Assembly (NCBI RefSeq): GCF_003259335.1
Contig: NZ_QLLL01000006.1
Location: forward strand, 496,001 to 560,000
From: Chitinophaga skermanii
GTDB lineage: Bacteria > Bacteroidota > Bacteroidia > Chitinophagales > Chitinophagaceae
Length of the DNA: 64,000 nt
Direction: 5' to 3'
Numbering within the stretch: position 1 is the stretch's first letter; every line of letters starts with the position of its first letter. Below the pieces are notes generated by a model that had not been told where the DNA came from, ran no database searches, and worked only from the letters and a program-made list of their open reading frames with translations. The position numbers and the translations under genes are program-made. Of the stretch, positions 27,195-36,633 are shown piece by piece.

Positions 27195-29204
27195 CTAGTG
27201 TTTCTTATTATTAAACATCAAATATCGGGTGCTTTCATAAAAAGCACGCGTTAAATTATCCAGGTATTTTGCTGTATCGGGGTACTCAGCAGCCACGTTC
27301 TTCAACGGGTCGCCTTTTAAATCGAACAAAGCCGTTTTGTTAGTGGCTTTATTGATCTCGAACAAATATTGTTCGCCCACGAGCGCCATCCTGTCTTGTG
27401 GATAAATAGTAAACGCGTAATGCGATGTGCGGGTTGAATCCAGTAAATCTACGCCCAAGGTATAATTTTTATATGGCATACCCACCATGCCGGCAACCGT
27501 TGGGTATACGTCGAGCAAGCTACCTGCGCGCGTAACTACTTGAGGTTGTAGCGTTTTGGGGTTGTAAATAATACATGGCACATGCGTTTCAAACATTCCA
27601 ATTTCATATTCCGGCACCGGCATAAACTTGTAAGGATTTAAGCGGGCACTGTGGTCGCCGAAGAAAACGAAGATGGTATTCTCCAAGTAGCCGTCCTTTT
27701 TCGCCATATCCATCAAATGCTTGATGTTATAGTCCAAGTAACGCAAGGCATTAAACTGGCCGATCGACAAAAACCCAGCTTTTTTGAAAGCATTCATGTC
27801 GATTTCCTTTTCAGTTAACGGTTTAAAATCGCCTGCACCAGGTGTTGTTGTATATGGCTCGTGGTTATCGGCTGTTTGTAAGAAGGCTATAAACGGTTTC
27901 TTCTGATCGTTCGATGCTTTGAAGATGGCACTGGCTTCGGTAATTAAATCATAATCCGATACCCCCCAAACATCTGCTTTACCGGCTTTATAGTATCCTT
28001 CTTCGAAGATCTTAATGCCATCGATATTATTGGAAAATACGGCTCTAATGTTCGCCCAGTTAGTATTTCCCCCTAATAAATAGTATTTATCGTAGCCATC
28101 AAACTGGTCCATAATCACCCGTTGATCAACGATGTTCGGGTGGCGACTGGCCGTTTTATTGATGGTAATATCTGGCAGGCCTGTTGTTACGCCGAATACC
28201 GTACGGGCGGTACTCATGGCCGGTACGTAAAAGTTTTTGAACAATACACCCTGGTTAGCAAGCTGTTGCATGTTAGGGGTAGCGTTCATGGGATTGTCGA
28301 ACATGCTTGTCATGCTGGCGCCTAGGGATTCACACATCACAATTATCACATTCTGACGTGGTTTCTCCGGGTTCGCAGGCACAGTACGCACAAAATCCAA
28401 GTTCTGCACATCTTTCTTATCTACCTTCAAATAATCGGCGATATAAGGATAATATTTTTGCGTGGCTTCTTTATCGTATGTATCGTCGTTTACAGAAAAG
28501 TTATTCACAAAATAGAGAACAGGGTTTAACGATAAGCTTGTAATACCGTTATCGCGGGTAAACATGGCCTGGCTCCAACGTAATGGGAAGTACGCTAAGT
28601 TGGCGTAAATACCTGCCGCGAAGAGAAATACCAGTCCTATCACCCAAAAAGTAAATGGCCATGCCTTAATATGACTTTCCGGTTTGCGTGCATACGATTT
28701 GTATAACTTACTCAATCCGAAGTAGATAAGTCCTAAGAACACAGCAATCGCCAGTAAACCTTTGATCACTGGGTAGCTTTGCCATACCATCTTAGCATTG
28801 GTCATGCGTTCGCCGGAAGCAAGGAACCGGGTAATGGACGGGTCGATCCGGATACCCAAGTAGCTGTAATGCCCCAGGTCGATCACGTAAAACCAAGTCA
28901 GTAAGAAGTATAAAAGGAACAAATACACGTAATTCACTGTTTTCCAAGCTTTGGAGCTAAAGAAGCGGTTACGGGCAATGGTTATAAGAATAGCCAACGG
29001 TGCAAGGCTGATCAAAGCCAGGCGCATATCGAACTTTAAGCCCAAATGCCATGCTTTAGATACGGCCGAGGGGTCGGTAACGGTCGTTTTAAAGAAGAAA
29101 AAGTAGAAGATCACCCTAAACAGAACCAAAAACGCGAACAAGCAAACGGCTTGCAAAAGAATATAGCGGGTGTACTTGGGAATGCGTGTCCAGAAAGACT
29201 TCAT
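27195..29204 (-). CDS. LTA synthase-like membrane sulfatase-fold protein
   Basis: About 669 residues. I chose Met at 29204 (MKSFWTRIPKYTRY); the 20 residues upstream of it read like untranslated sequence. Five hydrophobic segments fill residues ~15-235, then an alkaline-phosphatase-superfamily domain: metal ligand Glu in VIIVMCESLG, nucleophile Thr in the FYVPAMSTARTVFGVT region, and DH in FFGDHSARL. Gram-negative members transfer phosphoglycerol or phosphoethanolamine to envelope glycans. There is no CxPxR sulfatase motif, so it does not need formylglycine. Confidence 0.86.
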   Translation of the reverse strand: MKSFWTRIPKYTRYILLQAVCLFAFLVLFRVIFYFFFFKTTVTDPSAVSKAWHLGLKFDMRLALISLAPLAILITIARNRFFSSKAWKTVNYVYLFLLYFLLTWFYVIDLGHYSYLGIRIDPSITRFLASGERMTNAKMVWQSYPVIKGLLAIAVFLGLIYFGLSKLYKSYARKPESHIKAWPFTFWVIGLVFLFAAGIYANLAYFPLRWSQAMFTRDNGITSLSLNPVLYFVNNFSVNDDTYDKEATQKYYPYIADYLKVDKKDVQNLDFVRTVPANPEKPRQNVIIVMCESLGASMTSMFDNPMNATPNMQQLANQGVLFKNFYVPAMSTARTVFGVTTGLPDITINKTASRHPNIVDQRVIMDQFDGYDKYYLLGGNTNWANIRAVFSNNIDGIKIFEEGYYKAGKADVWGVSDYDLITEASAIFKASNDQKKPFIAFLQTADNHEPYTTTPGAGDFKPLTEKEIDMNAFKKAGFLSIGQFNALRYLDYNIKHLMDMAKKDGYLENTIFVFFGDHSARLNPYKFMPVPEYEIGMFETHVPCIIYNPKTLQPQVVTRAGSLLDVYPTVAGMVGMPYKNYTLGVDLLDSTRTSHYAFTIYPQDRMALVGEQYLFEINKATNKTALFDLKGDPLKNVAAEYPDTAKYLDNLTRAFYESTRYLMFNNKKH

Positions 29205-29392
29205 TGTTATTATATACGAGCTGTTTAAAAAAGCGTAGCTGCAAATATAATTGAAAAATGCCAAGCACCACCGGAATTAGCAATTCCCATTTCATTCAAT
29301 GTGAATAACTTGGCCGCACGGGGATGTAAAACTGTCATTAGGAAACCTGGTCATGTTTTATTTATCTTTGCCTTCTTAAAAAATCAACGATT
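29205..29392. promoter_or_regulatory. Divergent promoter region, sulfatase-fold gene / glmM
   Basis: 188 bp between divergently transcribed genes. On the plus strand TATCTTTG (29363-29370) matches the -7 consensus TAnnTTTG, 22 nt before the GTG start of glmM. I see no TTTG at the expected -33 position, so support is partial. Confidence 0.4.
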
Positions 29393-30778
29393 GTGGCACT
29401 GATTAAATCAATTTCTGGTATTCGCGGAACGATTGGCGGTAAACCCGGCGAAGGCTTAAGCCCGCTCGACGTGGTAAAATTTACGGCTGCGTATGGCACA
29501 TGGTTGCTTCGTAACAACGGCGAAAACAAAAAAGTGGTCATCGGTAGAGATGCGCGTATCTCTGGCGAAATGGTGAGCAACTTAGTAGTTTCTACATTAA
29601 TTGGTTTAGGGATCGACGTGGTAGACCTTGGTTTGTCTACAACGCCAACCGTTGAAATTGCCGTAACTGCAGAAGCAGCTGCCGGTGGTATCATTTTAAC
29701 GGCTAGTCATAATCCACGTGAATGGAATGCTTTGAAATTGCTCAATGCGAAAGGTGAATTTATTTCCGGCGCAGATGGTGCGGAAGTATTGGAACTCGCG
29801 GCGAATGAAGATTTTAATTTCGCAGATGTGAATAAGTTGGGTACTTACCGTACCGATGACACTTATTTACAAAAGCACATTGATATGATCGTGAACTATC
29901 CATTAGTGGATGTACCGGCGATCAAAAAGCGCAATTTTAAAGTGGTAGTAGATGCGGTGAATTCAACGGGCGCTATTTTCGTACCGGCTTTATTACGCGC
30001 ATTGGGTGTAACAGACATTACTGTTTTATTTGAAGAAGTAAACGGTAAATTCGGTCATAACCCAGAACCACTTCCTAGCAATTTAACAGCTTTATCGAAC
30101 GAGGTAAATAAATCGCAAGCCGATTTCGGTATCGCGGTAGACCCGGATGTTGACCGTTTGTGTTTCGTAAACGAAGATGGTAGCATGTTCGGTGAAGAAT
30201 ATACCTTGGTAGCGGTGGCTGATTATATCTTGAAGAAAAGAAAAGGTAATGCTGTATCGAACCTTTCTTCTACCCAAGCATTGAAAGATATTACGTTGAA
30301 ACATGGTGGCGAATACTTCCCTTCCGCGGTAGGTGAAGTAAACGTTGTTACCAAAATGAAAGACGTACAGGCGGTGATTGGTGGTGAAGGTAACGGTGGT
30401 ATTATTGTTCCGGATTTCCATTATGGTCGTGATGCATTGATTGGCATTGGTTTGTTCTTGAGTCATCTTGCACATTCCAAGAAGAATATGGTGGCATTGC
30501 GTAACTCATATCCCGACTATTTCATCTCTAAGAATAAGATTGAATTGGATAAAGATGTGGATGTGAAAACGATCTTCGAGAAAATCAAAGACAAGTATAA
30601 GAACCAGCCTATTAATACGGAAGATGGTTTGAAGATTGAATTTGATAAAGATTGGGTACACTTACGTACATCGAATACGGAACCAATTATCCGTATTTAT
30701 TCTGAATCACAAAACGAAACGACGGCTGATAATGTTGCGAAGCGCATTATGCAAGATATCCGTGAGTTTATGTTGTAG
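29393..30778 (+). CDS. glmM: Phosphoglucosamine mutase
   Basis: 461 residues, starting at GTG (MALIKSISGIRGTIGG, the canonical N-terminus). The phosphoserine loop is TASHNPREWNALK with Ser105; the metal loop is DPDVDRL; the sugar loop is GGEGNGG; the C-terminal phosphate-binding loop is RTSNTEPIIRIY. It interconverts glucosamine-6- and -1-phosphate on the way to UDP-GlcNAc for peptidoglycan and LPS. The gene stands alone, followed by a strong intrinsic terminator. Confidence 0.92.
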   Translation: MALIKSISGIRGTIGGKPGEGLSPLDVVKFTAAYGTWLLRNNGENKKVVIGRDARISGEMVSNLVVSTLIGLGIDVVDLGLSTTPTVEIAVTAEAAAGGIILTASHNPREWNALKLLNAKGEFISGADGAEVLELAANEDFNFADVNKLGTYRTDDTYLQKHIDMIVNYPLVDVPAIKKRNFKVVVDAVNSTGAIFVPALLRALGVTDITVLFEEVNGKFGHNPEPLPSNLTALSNEVNKSQADFGIAVDPDVDRLCFVNEDGSMFGEEYTLVAVADYILKKRKGNAVSNLSSTQALKDITLKHGGEYFPSAVGEVNVVTKMKDVQAVIGGEGNGGIIVPDFHYGRDALIGIGLFLSHLAHSKKNMVALRNSYPDYFISKNKIELDKDVDVKTIFEKIKDKYKNQPINTEDGLKIEFDKDWVHLRTSNTEPIIRIYSESQNETTADNVAKRIMQDIREFML

Positions 30779-30812
30779 TGATGTAAAAGCAGGAATTACT
30801 TTTTAGATATAA

Positions 30813-30847
30813 GAAAGGTTGTCTCGTTTGAGACGACCTTTTTTTAT
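30813..30847 (+). terminator. Intrinsic terminator after glmM
   Basis: An 11-bp stem (AAGGTTGTCTC paired with GAGACGACCTT, one G-U pair) with a 4-nt loop, followed by seven T. It lies 35 bp after the glmM stop. Confidence 0.9.
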
Positions 30848-31496
30848 TATTGGCTGATTTGATTTATTAAGCATTATAAAAATGCGTGGGGAATTCTCAC
30901 TATGCAACTTATACTCAAATTTTATCATTTTATAAATTTTCAACATCCAATCTTTTCCTTCTTTCGTATGTAATAGAAAATAATAACCCTACATAACCAG
31001 TTGTTATATAAATCTTTCGATTGTTGCGGCCGGGTATTGGTTATTGGTTCTTACAAATGATACAATATAACCGGTATGTAAACATCGATTTTGGTAAAGA
31101 GAAATCGCCCGGTGTATTTACGCTGGGCGTTTTGTTTGTAAAAATGGTGTGTTTGTTGTGTCGATTAGAGGATGCATAGTTGGTATATTTTATAAAGGAT
31201 GATCCTTCAAAACCCGCATCACCAGTTATCCTAGAGAAAAAGTGCACTAAGGATTTTTTGGCAAAAAACAAAGAAAAATGGGCGCAAAAAGAGAAAAAAT
31301 GTCGCTCGTTTGTAAAATAATTTTCGTGGCTGTAATGCGCCAAAACGTAGGTGTAGCATGGAACCCGCTATAGTTAGCGCTTTCGAAGGGTGCCACTCAA
31401 CCTTATTAATCGCCTGTTACTGAGCGGCTATCGCTGGGTTTTTGATAAAATTTATTGAACTTTGCGAAGCATTTTTTATCAAAAACCACCACGACA
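30848..31496 (+). other. Gene-free region with a terminator-like hairpin
   Basis: About 650 bp without a convincing gene. At 31106-31129 CGCCC and GGGCG, with inner GTG/CGC pairs, enclose a TATTTA loop, and TTTTGTTTG follows on the plus strand, so a short untranslated transcript could end here. Near 31366-31435 there are small repeats (CGCTA...TAGCG; AGCGGCTATCGCT) just before the cysteine desulfurase. The only longer open frame, on the minus strand at 31041-31343, has a composition unlike its neighbours and I do not call it. Confidence 0.4.
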
Positions 31497-32621
31497 TTGG
31501 AAAGAATATATTTTGACAATGCAGCCACCACACCTCTTGACCCAACAGTTTTAGAGGCTATGCTGCCCTATATGACGGAAAGGTTCGGGAACCCATCATC
31601 GATTTATTCCTATGGCCGCGAAAGCAGGTTGGGTATTGAAAACGCACGTAAATCAGTTGCCAAAATCTTAGGCGCTAATCCAGGTGAAATTTTCTTTACA
31701 TCGGGTGGAACCGAAAGTAGCAATACTGCTATTAATGCAGCTATTACTGATTTGGGATGTCGTCACATCATCTCATCCCCTATCGAACACCACGCCACTT
31801 TACACACCGTAGAACATTTACATGGCGATAAAGTAAAATTATCGTTCGTGAAATTATTGCCCAATGGTCACGTGGATCTAGCAGATTTAGAGAACTTACT
31901 CGCTAATTCTGCTGAAAAATCACTCGTTACGTTAATGCATGCCAACAACGAAATCGGTAACTTACTCGATATGCAAGCTGTAGGCGAATTGTGCAAAAAG
32001 TACGACGCAATTTTCCATAGCGATACCGTGCAAACTGTTGGTCACTATAACTTCGACCTTCGTAATACACCTGTTCACTTCATTACAGGTGCCGGTCATA
32101 AATTCCATGGCCCGAAAGGTGTTGGTATCTTGTATATCAACGAAAACGTAAAAATTAAACCATTCATTCAAGGTGGTTCTCAAGAACGTAACATGCGTGC
32201 CGGTACAGAAAACTTGTACGGTATTGTAGGTTTTGCGAAAGCATTGGAATTGGCTACTGCTAATATGGAAGAGCATAGCACGCACATCAACGATTTGCGC
32301 ATGTACATGGCCGACCAATTGGTAGAAAGCATTCCGGGCGTAAGCTTTAACGGCGATTTAAGAGGCAAAAGTTTGTACACTGTATTGAACGTATCTTTCC
32401 CTAAATCGGAAAAAAGTGAAATGTTGTTGTTTAACTTAGACATCAACGGTATTTGCGCTTCTGGGGGTTCTGCTTGTACTTCTGGTGCAAACGCTGGTTC
32501 TCACGTTATCCGTGCTTTAAGCAACGATCCGAACCAAGTAGCCGTTCGTTTCTCTTTCAGCAAACAAAACACGAAAGAGGAAGTAGACAAAGTAGTAGCA
32601 AAATTGAAAGAATTGATCTAA
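31497..32621 (+). CDS. Cysteine desulfurase (NifS/IscS family)
   Basis: About 374 residues from a TTG start at 31497, which gives the usual N-terminus ERIYFDNAATTPLDP; an in-frame TTG at 31455 would add 14 residues without family support. PLP is bound by Lys202 in GAGHKFHGPKG; the sulfur-carrying Cys327 lies in GGSACTSGAN. It removes sulfur from cysteine for Fe-S clusters, tRNA thiolation or cofactors. There is no iscU, sufE or regulator next to it, so the acceptor is unknown. A strong terminator follows. Confidence 0.88.
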   Translation: MERIYFDNAATTPLDPTVLEAMLPYMTERFGNPSSIYSYGRESRLGIENARKSVAKILGANPGEIFFTSGGTESSNTAINAAITDLGCRHIISSPIEHHATLHTVEHLHGDKVKLSFVKLLPNGHVDLADLENLLANSAEKSLVTLMHANNEIGNLLDMQAVGELCKKYDAIFHSDTVQTVGHYNFDLRNTPVHFITGAGHKFHGPKGVGILYINENVKIKPFIQGGSQERNMRAGTENLYGIVGFAKALELATANMEEHSTHINDLRMYMADQLVESIPGVSFNGDLRGKSLYTVLNVSFPKSEKSEMLLFNLDINGICASGGSACTSGANAGSHVIRALSNDPNQVAVRFSFSKQNTKEEVDKVVAKLKELI

Positions 32622-32645
32622 TACCATCAAACTCCTTCATAACGA

Positions 32646-32677
32646 GGCCCATCTCATACCGAGATGGGCCTTTTTTA
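32646..32677 (+). terminator. Intrinsic terminator after cysteine desulfurase
   Basis: A perfect 10-bp stem (GGCCCATCTC paired with GAGATGGGCC), a 5-nt loop and six T. It starts 25 bp after the stop codon. Confidence 0.93.
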
Positions 32678-32768
32678 TTGTAAATGAAGGTATTATCATC
32701 TCCCACCTCATTACCGCCTTTGCTAAATAGCTGGTTTACAATTCTCACACCTATATCAAGCCATCTTT

Positions 32769-32962
32769 AAGGTACAAGTAAGGTCAAACCAACTATTCAC
32801 CAAGGGGAAAGCCGACCGAATATCGATGTAACATCGAACACCTATCGATGGAATATCGATGTAGTTACATGGAATTACATGGATTTTACATGGAAACTAC
32901 TTGGATTTTACATGGAAACTACTTGGAATTTACATGGAAACTACTGAGAAGGTACAAGTAAG
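32769..32962. repeat. 14-bp direct repeats flanking the tandem-repeat block
   Basis: AAGGTACAAGTAAG occurs at 32769-32782 and again at 32949-32962, identical in all 14 bases, on both sides of the ATCGATG elements and the 22-bp repeats. Confidence 0.85.
32881..32946. repeat. Three 22-bp tandem repeats
   Basis: Units at 32881-32902, 32903-32924 and 32925-32946. The first two are identical; the third differs at two positions. The shared core is TTTACATGGAAACTACT. A shortened, diverged copy (TTACATGGAATTACAT) precedes them. Confidence 0.92.
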
Positions 32963-33081
32963 CTAGCGAAGATAAATATAGTTGGTATTGGGAATACTTG
33001 GGAGCGTTAAAGGCCTCATTATCATTACTTCAATATTAAATAAGCCCTCATTTAGATAAAGATAAGGCATATCCTGGTATC

Positions 33082-33118
33082 AAAAAACGTCGCCTAATGA
33101 ATAGTACGACGTCTTTTT
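33082..33118 (-). terminator. Intrinsic terminator of the LytR operon
   Basis: Arms ACGTCG (33087-33092) and CGACGT (33107-33112) with a 14-nt loop; on the minus strand six T follow. It lies about 35 bp after the regulator stop. The opposite side also has five T, so it could work both ways. Confidence 0.7.
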
Positions 33119-33148
33119 CCAAATTATAAACTGCTTGCTTTAAATGTA

Positions 33149-33853
33149 TTAGGAATTCCGGGTGATGAGCTCATAGAACTTATCACGGTAACCTTCGCTG
33201 ATTGGTATTGATTGATTAGCAATCAAAACCGTGTTCTTCTCTACTGCCGATATTTTATTTAACGACACGAGGAAGGAACGGTGTACCCGGATGAACTTAT
33301 CCTTCGGTAAACGTGACTCGAAGGACTTTAAACTCTTCAATGTCAATATTTTCTGTTGATGCGTGTAGATTTTGATATAGTCTTTCAACGCTTCTATATA
33401 CAAAATGTCTTCCAAGTCGATTTTAATAATCTTGTATTCCGTTTTCACGAAAATATAATCACTAACCGTACCCGATTCTGCTTGTTTGCCTTCTTTCACG
33501 CTAATATACTCTTCCGCCTTTGTTACAGCTTTTAAAAAGCGATCAAAAGGAATCGGTTTCAACAAGTAATCTACAACGTCTAGGTCATAGCCATCCATCG
33601 CGTATTCTTGGAACGCGGTGGTAAGTATCACAGCCGGAGGGTTCTTTAGGGAACGTAAGAACTCGATACCGGTAATATCCGGCATTTTAATGTCGAGAAA
33701 AATGAGGTCAACTTGTTCATCACGTAAAAAGCGTAATGCGTGGGCGGCACTCTCAAACTTCTTCACTAAGGTGAGAAAGGGCACCCGTTTTACAAAGTCT
33801 TCAATAATTTCGAGCGCGAGCGGCTCATCATCTACAGCAATACACCTAATCAT
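33149..33853 (-). CDS. LytTR-family response regulator
   Basis: 234 residues: receiver domain (~1-115; acidic pair DDE near residue 8, phospho-acceptor Asp54 in LIFLDIKMPD, Lys in LLKPIPF) and a LytTR DNA-binding domain (~130-232; YIKIYT, KFIRVHRSFLVSLNKI). It would be phosphorylated by the LytS-like kinase whose gene overlaps its start by 8 nt. LytTR proteins bind short direct repeats. Likely targets are the two transcription units of this locus, by context only. Confidence 0.92.
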   Translation of the reverse strand: MIRCIAVDDEPLALEIIEDFVKRVPFLTLVKKFESAAHALRFLRDEQVDLIFLDIKMPDITGIEFLRSLKNPPAVILTTAFQEYAMDGYDLDVVDYLLKPIPFDRFLKAVTKAEEYISVKEGKQAESGTVSDYIFVKTEYKIIKIDLEDILYIEALKDYIKIYTHQQKILTLKSLKSFESRLPKDKFIRVHRSFLVSLNKISAVEKNTVLIANQSIPISEGYRDKFYELITRNS

Positions 33854-35240
33854 TTTTCAAGTTAATTTTCAGATCTACAATAAATTGGTGTTCGTGCTCT
33901 TCGATCTTCAGTTCATGGTCACCCTCATACAGCAGTTCCAATCGTTTTACGACGTTCGTTAGTCCTATTCCACCCTTCTCTGCCACGCGTTGCTTAAACA
34001 GGCTATTTTTCACCTTTAAATGCACCGTGGTTTGATAGATGTTTATATCGATATCTATAAAAGAACGTTCTGTATAACTAATGCCGTGTTTATAGGCATT
34101 CTCAACAAATGGAATCAATAACATGGGCTCTATGCGTAGGTTACCCGCTTCGCCGCTGATTTTATAGGTGATAGGTACTTCTTTGCTCACGCGAAAGCGT
34201 TGTATGGAAATATAATCTTCCAAGTAGCGGAGTTCGCTTTTCAATAGCACGGTTTCTTCGTTCGCATGGTAAATCATGTAACGCATGATCGACGATAATT
34301 TTACGAGGGCTCCTTCTGTTTCGTCGGATCGTTTATGTGCTAATGAATAAATGGTATTTAAGCTATTAAATAGAAAATGTGGGTTGATTTGTGATTTCAA
34401 GAAGCGCAATTCTGCGTTCAAGTTTGCTACTTTTAAAGCTTCCCGTTGCTTCTCACTTTTAAACCACTCGAGCACGATCTTTATAAAGCCGCTCATGAAC
34501 AGCATAAGTAAAGTGAACAAGAAAGATCGGCGCATTACTTCGGGCCAGAATATGCGGTTAAAAATGGCAAATTCGCCCATTGGGTACGCGGGTGATAAAG
34601 AAGCTGGTACTGCCGGTACAAACATAGCATTTTGTGGTCCTGGGGCAGTTACGGGATGCCATTCTCCATCATCTGCCGGGCGCGCTTGTGTTACAACCGG
34701 CTGCATGGGTTGCACATCTCGTGGCGAAGCAAATGCATCGCTCATACCATGGAAACGATTGTGGTGAGGTCTTCCTGTTCTCCATCCTGCAGGTTGTATT
34801 ACAATAGGTCGACCTGCGCTATCTACCCAAATACGCTTAGCACCCGGTGGTAGTTGACGTGTTTTGGGGTTGATGTAATACACTTCATCTTTTTCAGGTA
34901 AACGCATTGCCATCAAACGTGGCCGCACACCACGTGTACCAAAGAAATAGTAATCTACTAACGATTGCTGAATCATCACGAACATCACAATCGCCACGAT
35001 ACTTCCAATATATTGTTTGAACTTTTTAAAGGCAAGAAAGCGGGGAATAAGTACATACATGTGTAAGTAGAATAATCCCACCATAAAGCTCATATTAATG
35101 GCTTCGCGGATGAAGAAAGAAGTTTCGGGTAATTGTACCCTAAAAAACAAAAAAGGAAATAAAAAGACGCACAACCAGGCAAGAATATGCATGGCGATAA
35201 CGACTAAGCGGTTCCGAAATATAGTTTTGATTCTTTCCAT
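33846..35240 (-). CDS. LytS-like sensor histidine kinase
   Basis: About 464 residues from Met at 35240 (MERIKTIFRNRLVV); a Met at 35282 would add 14 residues. Four membrane helices, the last near residue 225, with an unusually long Pro/Arg-rich extracytoplasmic stretch between the third and fourth (~100-215). Then a coiled helix and the His_kinase domain with QINPHFLFNSLNTIY (His ~286), and an ATPase domain (IPFVENAYKHGI; GGIGLTNVVKRL). It pairs with the LytTR regulator. The long loop may be the sensing region. Confidence 0.9.
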   Translation of the reverse strand: MERIKTIFRNRLVVIAMHILAWLCVFLFPFLFFRVQLPETSFFIREAINMSFMVGLFYLHMYVLIPRFLAFKKFKQYIGSIVAIVMFVMIQQSLVDYYFFGTRGVRPRLMAMRLPEKDEVYYINPKTRQLPPGAKRIWVDSAGRPIVIQPAGWRTGRPHHNRFHGMSDAFASPRDVQPMQPVVTQARPADDGEWHPVTAPGPQNAMFVPAVPASLSPAYPMGEFAIFNRIFWPEVMRRSFLFTLLMLFMSGFIKIVLEWFKSEKQREALKVANLNAELRFLKSQINPHFLFNSLNTIYSLAHKRSDETEGALVKLSSIMRYMIYHANEETVLLKSELRYLEDYISIQRFRVSKEVPITYKISGEAGNLRIEPMLLIPFVENAYKHGISYTERSFIDIDINIYQTTVHLKVKNSLFKQRVAEKGGIGLTNVVKRLELLYEGDHELKIEEHEHQFIVDLKINLKND

Positions 35241-35300
35241 CCAGTTACAGGCTCCAAAAGTAAGTAGGTGCAGGTTAAGCAAGTGTTAAAGTGAATCCTG

Positions 35301-35645
35301 TTAACGATTTTTAACAATCTGCATAGAATCCAATTCCGCCGTACTGATACGTGGACTTTCACTTCGCATCAATTTTTGCACCACTAAGGTGCCTGTTTGT
35401 ATAGCGGCGGTTTTTGTGGTAAAAGCAACATTGCCTTCTACAGCAGGAATTCTATCCTGGTAGATAAAGGTTTTTCCATCCACAGCTATTTTGTATCCCC
35501 AACCGTTTGCTTGCGGTACGGGAATTACATCTATCTTATGTTGACTACTTGCTGCTACAGGTGAAGGTTTCCGGTTACTCACATAGGCAAGCGCTGCTAG
35601 TAGCAGCGCGCCTATTGTGATATTGATGATAATTCTTTTAGTCAT
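35301..35645 (-). CDS. DUF4907 family small envelope protein
   Basis: About 114 residues from Met at 35645 (MTKRIIINITIGALLLA), overlapping the kelch stop by 8 nt. One N-terminal hydrophobic segment, then GWGYKIAVDGKTFIYQDRIPAVEG and TTKTAAIQTGTLVVQKL, the pattern I know from DUF4907 of Bacteroidota. Function unknown. It sits between the kelch lipoprotein and the LytS kinase in one operon, so it may be part of the sensed envelope module. Confidence 0.78.
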   Translation of the reverse strand: MTKRIIINITIGALLLAALAYVSNRKPSPVAASSQHKIDVIPVPQANGWGYKIAVDGKTFIYQDRIPAVEGNVAFTTKTAAIQTGTLVVQKLMRSESPRISTAELDSMQIVKNR

Positions 35646-36633
35646 TTTTATTGTATTCTGCTGAAGGATCAAATTCCCACAGATCATCAAATTGTTGACT
35701 TAAGCTGTTACCTAAGGCTACATATCCCCTATTGTTCAAAGTGAATGCTACAGCTCCACTACGGGCAACACCTTCGAAAGAAGTTTTAGTATCCCATAAA
35801 TCGTTGATCGGATCGTATTCCCATACATCAGAAGCCAAACCAGATTTACTACCTAATGTTACATACCCTTTGTTGTTCATTACAAAAGCGATAGCGCCAT
35901 TACGAGGAATGTCGTAAGAGTTATCATAATCATCGTCGCTCACGTTTGTAATTTTACGTTTCTCCGTCCATGCACTACCATCAAATACCCAGAGGTCGTT
36001 TACATTCTGGCCATTGTTGCTACCAGTAACGAGGTACGCTTTATTATCGATAACGAAAGCCACGGCATCTGTACGTTTTGTACCGCCCATACTTTCGCGT
36101 TTTGTCCAAACATTCGTGGTGGGTTCAAACTCATAGAAATCCTTCAAATAATTACCATCGTAACCGCAGGTGATATAACCTTTGTTGTTGATAGCAAACG
36201 CCGTGGCACCGTAACGGCCAGAGCCGGTGAAATCAGCTTTCTTTTCCCAAGCGTTGGTAGTAGGATTGTACTCGTAGAAATCGGCCAATTTATTGGTACC
36301 ATCGTAACCAGTACCGATGTAACCTTTGGAACCAATGGCCATGCCGATGGCGCTACTTCTTGCTGCGCCGGGGAAATCGGCTTTTTGCGACCAGTAGTTG
36401 CTGGCTTGATCGTACATCCAAAAATCTTTCAACCTGTTTTCCCCATCGAAACCTGTACCCACGTAGGCTTTGTTATCGATTACGAATGACACTGCTTCAT
36501 TTCGTGCAACACCTTCAAACTCGCTCCGTTTGATCCAGTTGCCGTTAGTTTCGGTAGAGTCGGAGCTCTTTTGGCAAGCTGCCAATGCAACCAATAATAC
36601 CATCCAATAATTGCTGACATAGCGCATAAGCAT
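35638..36633 (-). CDS. Kelch-repeat lipoprotein
   Basis: About 331 residues from Met at 36633; Met at 36627 is also possible. Signal peptide ending in the lipobox LAAC, then about six kelch repeats of ~47 residues, each with the pattern AVSFVIDNKAYVGTGFDG ... LKDFWMYD ... W. These form a beta-propeller, expected at the outer membrane or in the periplasm. It heads the operon kelch-DUF4907-lytS-lytR and is divergent from a DUF4270 lipoprotein gene. Confidence 0.87.
   Translation of the reverse strand: MLMRYVSNYWMVLLVALAACQKSSDSTETNGNWIKRSEFEGVARNEAVSFVIDNKAYVGTGFDGENRLKDFWMYDQASNYWSQKADFPGAARSSAIGMAIGSKGYIGTGYDGTNKLADFYEYNPTTNAWEKKADFTGSGRYGATAFAINNKGYITCGYDGNYLKDFYEFEPTTNVWTKRESMGGTKRTDAVAFVIDNKAYLVTGSNNGQNVNDLWVFDGSAWTEKRKITNVSDDDYDNSYDIPRNGAIAFVMNNKGYVTLGSKSGLASDVWEYDPINDLWDTKTSFEGVARSGAVAFTLNNRGYVALGNSLSQQFDDLWEFDPSAEYNKND

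Larger units (their letters stand above)
32678..33081. other. Gene-free region holding a short repeat block
   Basis: About 400 bp with no gene on either strand. It contains the 14-bp direct repeats and the 22-bp tandem repeats listed separately, plus several ATCGATG/CATCG elements (32820-32862). Confidence 0.6.

Noticed and set aside
31041..31343. 100-codon open frame on the minus strand upstream of the cysteine desulfurase
   Set aside because: Its residues are Phe/His/Ser/Lys-rich without domain character, there is no upstream context for a gene, and the region looks like untranslated DNA.
32820..32946. CRISPR array
   Set aside because: The units are directly adjacent with no spacers, only three copies are present, and no cas genes are in the window.
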